This document shows positions 60,568 to 64,000 of a stretch of 64,000 nucleotides of DNA, piece after piece; within the stretch, counting starts at the first letter, position 1; each line of letters opens with the position of its first letter. The notes below the pieces were generated by a model. It saw nothing but the letters and a program-made list of their open reading frames with translations. It ran no database searches and was not told where the DNA came from. The stretch lies in the NCBI RefSeq assembly GCF_020073745.1, contig NZ_JAIRAU010000029.1, positions 1 through 64,000 on the forward strand. The letters run 5' to 3'. The position numbers were made by a program, and so were the translations under genes. This DNA comes from Nannocystis pusilla (GTDB lineage Bacteria; Myxococcota_A; Polyangia; Nannocystales; Nannocystaceae).

Positions 60568-60637
60568 CATGACTGAATAAGCATGCTCTCACGGCCATGT
60601 TGTCATAAACATGGCCGATGAGACATGTCTCCGAGCG
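60568..60637. repeat. 14-bp CATG-phased repeat array, 5 nodes
   Basis: CATG at 60568, 60582, 60596, 60610 and 60624, all exactly 14 bp apart. Units CATGACTGAATAAG, CATGCTCTCACGGC, CATGTTGTCATAAA, CATGGCCGATGAGA, CATGTCTCCGAGCG. The first and last units have drifted from the pyrimidine/purine pairing while the CATG nodes stay perfect. About 110 bp downstream of the terpene cyclase stop. Confidence 0.92.
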
Positions 60638-60746
60638 ACTGCCTGGCCTATGGCCGACGACGACGTCGCGGGCCTCGACGTAGGCGGTCGAACTGTCGCT
60701 GTCGCGGAGCAGGACGGCCTGCTCGGGCTTCCGACAGCGAAGATGT

Positions 60747-62420
60747 TTACTGCGCGCGGGGTCCTCTCAGTTGTAGACGCGCGGGGTGATGCGGGCCCAT
60801 GCGCTCGTGGATGAACACCGGCGGGCGCGGCGTGGGCGCGCCGAACGGGACCTCGTCGCCGCGGCCGGACAGCAGGTCGCGGACGCGAGCGAGCGCCCAG
60901 ATACTGTAGAGGGTGGCGAGGATGGGGACGTCGTAGACGAACGGGCGCGGGCCGAGCGAGTCGGGCGCGGACGTGAAGCCGCCGTTGCGATCCTGACCGG
61001 CGAGCAAGACGAGGCTCGACTCGTAGAGCTCGCGCGAGGTGAGGCTGCCCGGGCAAGCTACGAGACCGCCGAGCGCGTAGGCGGTGCTGAGCAGGTGGCC
61101 GTGTCGATCGTCGGGGTGGATCGGCCAGCTGCCGTCGGCGCGGCGGAGGTCGCGGAGGAAGCCGACGCAGCGGCGACGGATGTCGGCGGCGAGGCTGCCC
61201 TGGCGCTCTCCGGCGGCGGCGTTGAGGACGTGGAAGGCGGGATAGGTGACGCACAGCTTCCACTCGCCGCGGAAGCCGCCGCTGGGCTGCTGGGCGCGGG
61301 CCAGCCAGGCCCAGGCGGCGTCGAGGACTTCGGGCGGGGCGATGCCGCTGTGGCGCAGGGCGATGATCGACTTGGCGGTGATCTCGGCCTCGGAGGCGGC
61401 GCCGTGGACGAAGGTCGGGAAGCCGCCGTCGCTGTTCTGCAGCGCGAGCAGGTTGGCGACGGCGCGGCGGATGCTGGAGCGGTAGACCAGCGGGCTGCGG
61501 CGGGCCAGCAGTGACAGCGCGATGCTGGTGTCGTCGGCGTCGGTCTGCGACACGCCCTCGGCGTAGGCCCAGCCGCCATCGGGTCGTTGCAGTGACACCA
61601 AGAATTGTTCGCTGCGCCGCAGCTCGTGCGCGGGCAGCCGCGCCTCGGCGAGCACGAGGCCGGCGAGGCAAGTGAGCCACACGTCTTCGTTGGTGATGAA
61701 CGGGACCCCGCCGCCGGGCCGCATTTGTCCGGCGAGGAAATTGAGGCCGAGAGCGCAGCGCGGCGCGGCGCGGCCGAGGCGGGTCAGCGCGAGCAGGGCC
61801 ACGCAGGTGACGAGGACGTGCTGCTCCCAGCTGCCGTCGGGCGCCTGGGCGCGGAGGATCGCCGCCACCTCGACGTCGCCGACCTCCGCGGCCCGGTCGA
61901 GGTGGCACAGCTGGAGGACGCGAATCGACATCAGCAGGATCGAGACCCAGAGGTGCGACGACTCGGCGCGGGCGACCGCGAGAGGCAATACGTTCTGCCC
62001 GGCGGGGAGCGCCCCGAGTTCGACGAGCATGACCTCGATCAGCACGCGCTTGCGCCACAGCGTCGGATGATCGAACTCTGCCAGCGTGCGATGGAGGGAG
62101 GCTAGGCCGTCGGCGCCGAGGCTGCCGTGGACCACCAGCTCGCAGAGGATGCGCGAAAGCGTGCGATCGAGCCGGCCGGCGTGGCTCGGGCCGTCGTCGT
62201 CGTCGGCCAGGGAGCGGCGGCAAAACCCCTCGATCTCCGCCTGGAGCGCCGGGCCGTGGCCGTGGAGGCGGAACAGGTGCAGCGTCAGAGCGCTCTCGAG
62301 GGCCCGCCCGGCGCAACCACCTGCGAGGCGTCCGTCGGGCAAGCGATGATCCAGCACGAAATTTACGGCACGCTCTAGCGCCGGCTCGATCTGTTCGAGC
62401 ACGCCCACTTGTCGGAACAT
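60747..62420 (-). CDS. Class II terpene cyclase (prenyltransferase/squalene-oxidase repeat protein)
   Basis: A 557-residue protein with the alpha/alpha-barrel repeats of class II terpene cyclases. QW-like repeats are FLVSLQRPDGGWAYA, LLALQNSDGGFPTF, RAQQPSGGFRGEW, RRADGSWPI and LLAGQDRNGGFTS. The catalytic acid motif DxDD is intact: Asp294-Ala-Asp296-Asp297-Thr. No class I DDxxD motif and no HAD domain are fused to it. By family it would cyclise a polyprenyl diphosphate or squalene-like substrate by protonation. The neighbouring HAD phosphatase and P450 point to a drimane- or labdane-like product; the substrate is inference. ATG 62420 is the start. Confidence 0.85.
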   Translation of the reverse strand: MFRQVGVLEQIEPALERAVNFVLDHRLPDGRLAGGCAGRALESALTLHLFRLHGHGPALQAEIEGFCRRSLADDDDGPSHAGRLDRTLSRILCELVVHGSLGADGLASLHRTLAEFDHPTLWRKRVLIEVMLVELGALPAGQNVLPLAVARAESSHLWVSILLMSIRVLQLCHLDRAAEVGDVEVAAILRAQAPDGSWEQHVLVTCVALLALTRLGRAAPRCALGLNFLAGQMRPGGGVPFITNEDVWLTCLAGLVLAEARLPAHELRRSEQFLVSLQRPDGGWAYAEGVSQTDADDTSIALSLLARRSPLVYRSSIRRAVANLLALQNSDGGFPTFVHGAASEAEITAKSIIALRHSGIAPPEVLDAAWAWLARAQQPSGGFRGEWKLCVTYPAFHVLNAAAGERQGSLAADIRRRCVGFLRDLRRADGSWPIHPDDRHGHLLSTAYALGGLVACPGSLTSRELYESSLVLLAGQDRNGGFTSAPDSLGPRPFVYDVPILATLYSIWALARVRDLLSGRGDEVPFGAPTPRPPVFIHERMGPHHPARLQLRGPRAQ

Positions 62421-62546
62421 ATCGATTTCGAGAGCTACTCGAAATATTGGTTGCGATCAACGTCAATCGCATCGACCTGCGAATTCCCCGGTCCTGCGTG
62501 GGGCCTCAGTGTGGAGCATGAGCCGGGTCTCCGCTATGATCGGGGA

Positions 62547-63263
62547 ATGACGCACGACGACTCGGCAGCACGCGTGGCAATCCTCGATGTCGACGGGACG
62601 ATGCACCCGCGGACGATCGGCCTGGCGCTGCTACGTGAGGTGAGTCAGCGCGGGCTGGGGCGCGGCGACGCGATCGCGGAGGTGATGACGGCCGTCGGCC
62701 AGCTGCGGGCCGGCTCCATTGATTTCCCCGAGATGGTCGCGCGCAGCACGGCGGCTTACGGGGCCGCGCTCGCGGGCGTGGAGCAGGCGCAGCTCGTCGC
62801 CCTGGCGCAGGCGATCTGGCAGGAGCTACGCCACGAGCTGTTCGGGTACGTGCGGCCGCTGATCGCGCGGCTCGGCGACGCGGGTGTCACGCCTTATATC
62901 GTTTCCTCCAGCCCCCAGGAGATCGTGGCGCTGCTCGCCGCGGACCTGGGCGTGGCGGACTGCCACGGCTCGCTATTCACGGTCGAAGCCGGTCGATACA
63001 CCGGGGCTTGCGAGTTCATGCCCGGGGCGCCCGGGGGCAAGCTGACCTTGTTGCAAAAATTCGCTGCGGCGCGCGGGGCGGGGTTGTCGCGGTCGATCGC
63101 GCTGGGCAATGGGCCCGGCGATCTCGAAGTCCTCGCAGTCGTGGGTCGGCCCCTGGTGTTCGAAGCGGGGCCGCCCCTGCTCACACTTGCCCACGACCGC
63201 GGCTGGCCACGCGTCGATCGTCTCAATGTCCTCGACTATGTAGACCGCGCGCTGGCGTCTTGA
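62547..63263 (+). CDS. HAD-family phosphatase (HAD-IB/SerB-like)
   Basis: A 238-residue cytoplasmic HAD hydrolase. Motif I is ILDVDGTM (nucleophile Asp14, acid/base Asp16), motif II is the Ser run IVSSSPQE, motif III is the Lys in PGGKLTLLQ and motif IV is ALGNGPGDLEV. The family cleaves phosphate monoesters or diphosphates. In drimanyl-type pathways a HAD phosphatase removes the diphosphate after class II cyclisation; the divergent cyclase gene 126 bp away makes this a strong suggestion, not proof. ATG 62547 follows a purine-rich GGGGA. The 3' end overlaps the P450 gene tail by 28 bp. Confidence 0.88.
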   Translation: MTHDDSAARVAILDVDGTMHPRTIGLALLREVSQRGLGRGDAIAEVMTAVGQLRAGSIDFPEMVARSTAAYGAALAGVEQAQLVALAQAIWQELRHELFGYVRPLIARLGDAGVTPYIVSSSPQEIVALLAADLGVADCHGSLFTVEAGRYTGACEFMPGAPGGKLTLLQKFAAARGAGLSRSIALGNGPGDLEVLAVVGRPLVFEAGPPLLTLAHDRGWPRVDRLNVLDYVDRALAS

Positions 63264-64000
63264 CGCGCCCGCAATTGGACCCGGACCCCGCCGCGGGGTC
63301 GCAAGGTCGTGGAAAATTCGGCGACCGCCGGGGCGTGGTGCACGCGCTCGACCTCGAAGCGGCGCAGGAGCGCCGCGGTGGCCAGCACGATCTCGGTCGT
63401 GGCCATGTGATTGCCGATACAGGTCCGCGGACCGTAACCGAACGGCAGGTAGCTGGCGCGGGCCCGGCCCTGGGCCACGCCGCCGAGGAAGCGCTCGGGC
63501 TGGAAGCGTTCTGCCTGGTCCCACAACGCCGGGTGGCGGTGCGTGAGGTACGGGCACAACATCACCGTGGCGCCGGCCGGCACGAGGTAGCCGCCCAGCT
63601 CGTCGTCGGCGACGACGTGGCGCGGGAACGCCCAGAACGGCGGATACAGGCGCAAGGCCTCCTGGGCGGCGGCGGCGAGGAAGGGGAAGCGGAGGCGGTC
63701 GGAGACCACCGGCAGCGCGTCGCCGAATGCATCGACCTCGGACATGACACGGGCGCGGGCCTCGGGGTGGAGGTCGAGGCAATAAAGCAACCATGTGAGG
63801 GCCTGCGCGGTCGATTCGTGGCCGCCGAGCAGTAGACTCACGGACTCGTCGCGGATCAATCGCCGGACCTCGGGAGTATCCTGACCGTCGCCGACGTGAC
63901 GCAACAGAAAGGTCAGTAGATCGGGATCGTCGCCGGGGCGGGCCCGGTGCGCATCGATCGCGCGACTCACGAATTCATCGATTACCGCGAGGGCGGCCAG
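63236..64000 (-). CDS. Cytochrome P450, partial (N-terminus off the right edge)
   Basis: About 254 C-terminal residues are visible. I-helix oxygen-binding segment is LLLGGHESTAQALTW, the ExxR motif is EALRLYPPFW, the PERF region is FQPERFLGG and the haem-ligand loop is LPFGYGPRTCIGNHMA with the cysteine ligand intact. The frame is open through base 64000, so the N-terminal half and start codon lie outside the window. It should oxidise a hydrophobic substrate with electrons from ferredoxin or reductase; next to a class II cyclase and phosphatase, a terpenoid is the likely substrate (inference). It overlaps the HAD gene tail to tail. Confidence 0.95.
   Translation of the reverse strand: MAALAVIDEFVSRAIDAHRARPGDDPDLLTFLLRHVGDGQDTPEVRRLIRDESVSLLLGGHESTAQALTWLLYCLDLHPEARARVMSEVDAFGDALPVVSDRLRFPFLAAAAQEALRLYPPFWAFPRHVVADDELGGYLVPAGATVMLCPYLTHRHPALWDQAERFQPERFLGGVAQGRARASYLPFGYGPRTCIGNHMATTEIVLATAALLRRFEVERVHHAPAVAEFSTTLRPRGGVRVQLRARQDASARST

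Larger units (their letters stand above)
59915..60746. other. Gap region with a doubtful gene and a repeat array
   Basis: Holds the uncertain frame at 59974-60534 and the five-node phased repeat at 60568-60637. Between 60638 and 60746, just before the terpene cyclase stop, nothing is recognised. Confidence 0.4.

Noticed and set aside
60073..60576. Plus-strand open frame opposite the doubtful 59974-60534 frame
   Set aside because: Codon choice favours the minus frame; no motif or ribosome site on the plus strand.

Overview
The window is one continuous stretch of high-GC bacterial chromosome (roughly 70% G+C by eye, third codon positions nearly all G or C). It looks like Myxococcota, probably the Nannocystis/Polyangia side. 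The reasons are the crowd of secreted lipoproteins with Thr/Ser-rich linkers and Cys-rich modules, a Myxococcus-type cysteine-rich repeat (DUF4215), several eukaryote-type Ser/Thr kinases, ECF sigma factors fused to or next to membrane proteins, and large PAS/STAS and hybrid histidine kinase genes. That assignment is inferred from gene content; no rRNA or tRNA gene was seen. No phage, IS element, CRISPR array or replication origin was recognised.

Layout. 1-7.9 kb: a Ser/Thr kinase cut by the left edge, an FAD monooxygenase divergent from a GntR-TetR fusion regulator with a 12-bp palindromic operator candidate, a YjbR-type protein, a ferritin-like lipoprotein, a zinc alcohol dehydrogenase, a decayed P-loop kinase and an isochorismatase-fold protein. 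8-9.5 kb: an M14 metallopeptidase. 9.7-16.2 kb: a tightly packed set encoding an ECF sigma factor, a single-pass membrane protein, a TPR-CHAT caspase-like protease and a subtilisin-like lipoprotein protease. 17.3-18.2 kb: a graveyard of gene fragments (DUF4215, kinase N-terminus, sigma N-terminus). 18.2-28.7 kb: a PAS-PAS-STAS stressosome-type protein, a MacA-MacB-type export operon, a HEAT-like membrane protein, two overlapping lipoprotein genes and a PiT phosphate transporter preceded by Pho-box-like repeats. 28.7-39.5 kb: small lipoproteins, a LuxR regulator, a long carboxypeptidase-regulatory-repeat/PDZ protein, an FG-GAP lipoprotein, a sigma factor with a large membrane-linked C-terminal extension, and an ABM-family monooxygenase. 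39.6-46.4 kb: a degenerate (HRA) Ser/Thr kinase, a hybrid histidine kinase overlapping its response regulator, and an MscS channel. 46.4-59.9 kb: secreted or surface proteins (CAP, RCC1, VWA, two paralogous Cys-rich lipoproteins, a Gly/His-rich lipoprotein) and a copper-type P-ATPase. 60.7-64 kb: a class II terpene cyclase, a HAD phosphatase and a cytochrome P450 cut by the right edge, together looking like part of a terpenoid biosynthetic cluster.

The most unusual signal is a dispersed family of very short phased repeats. A palindromic core close to GGACATGTCC recurs exactly every 14 bp (CATG node, three pyrimidines, four variable bases, three purines, next CATG node). I found about twenty loci with 2 to 5 nodes each. 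Several fill the gap between convergent genes, one carries the start codon of a lipoprotein gene, and some lie inside coding sequence. I know of no named family with this structure.
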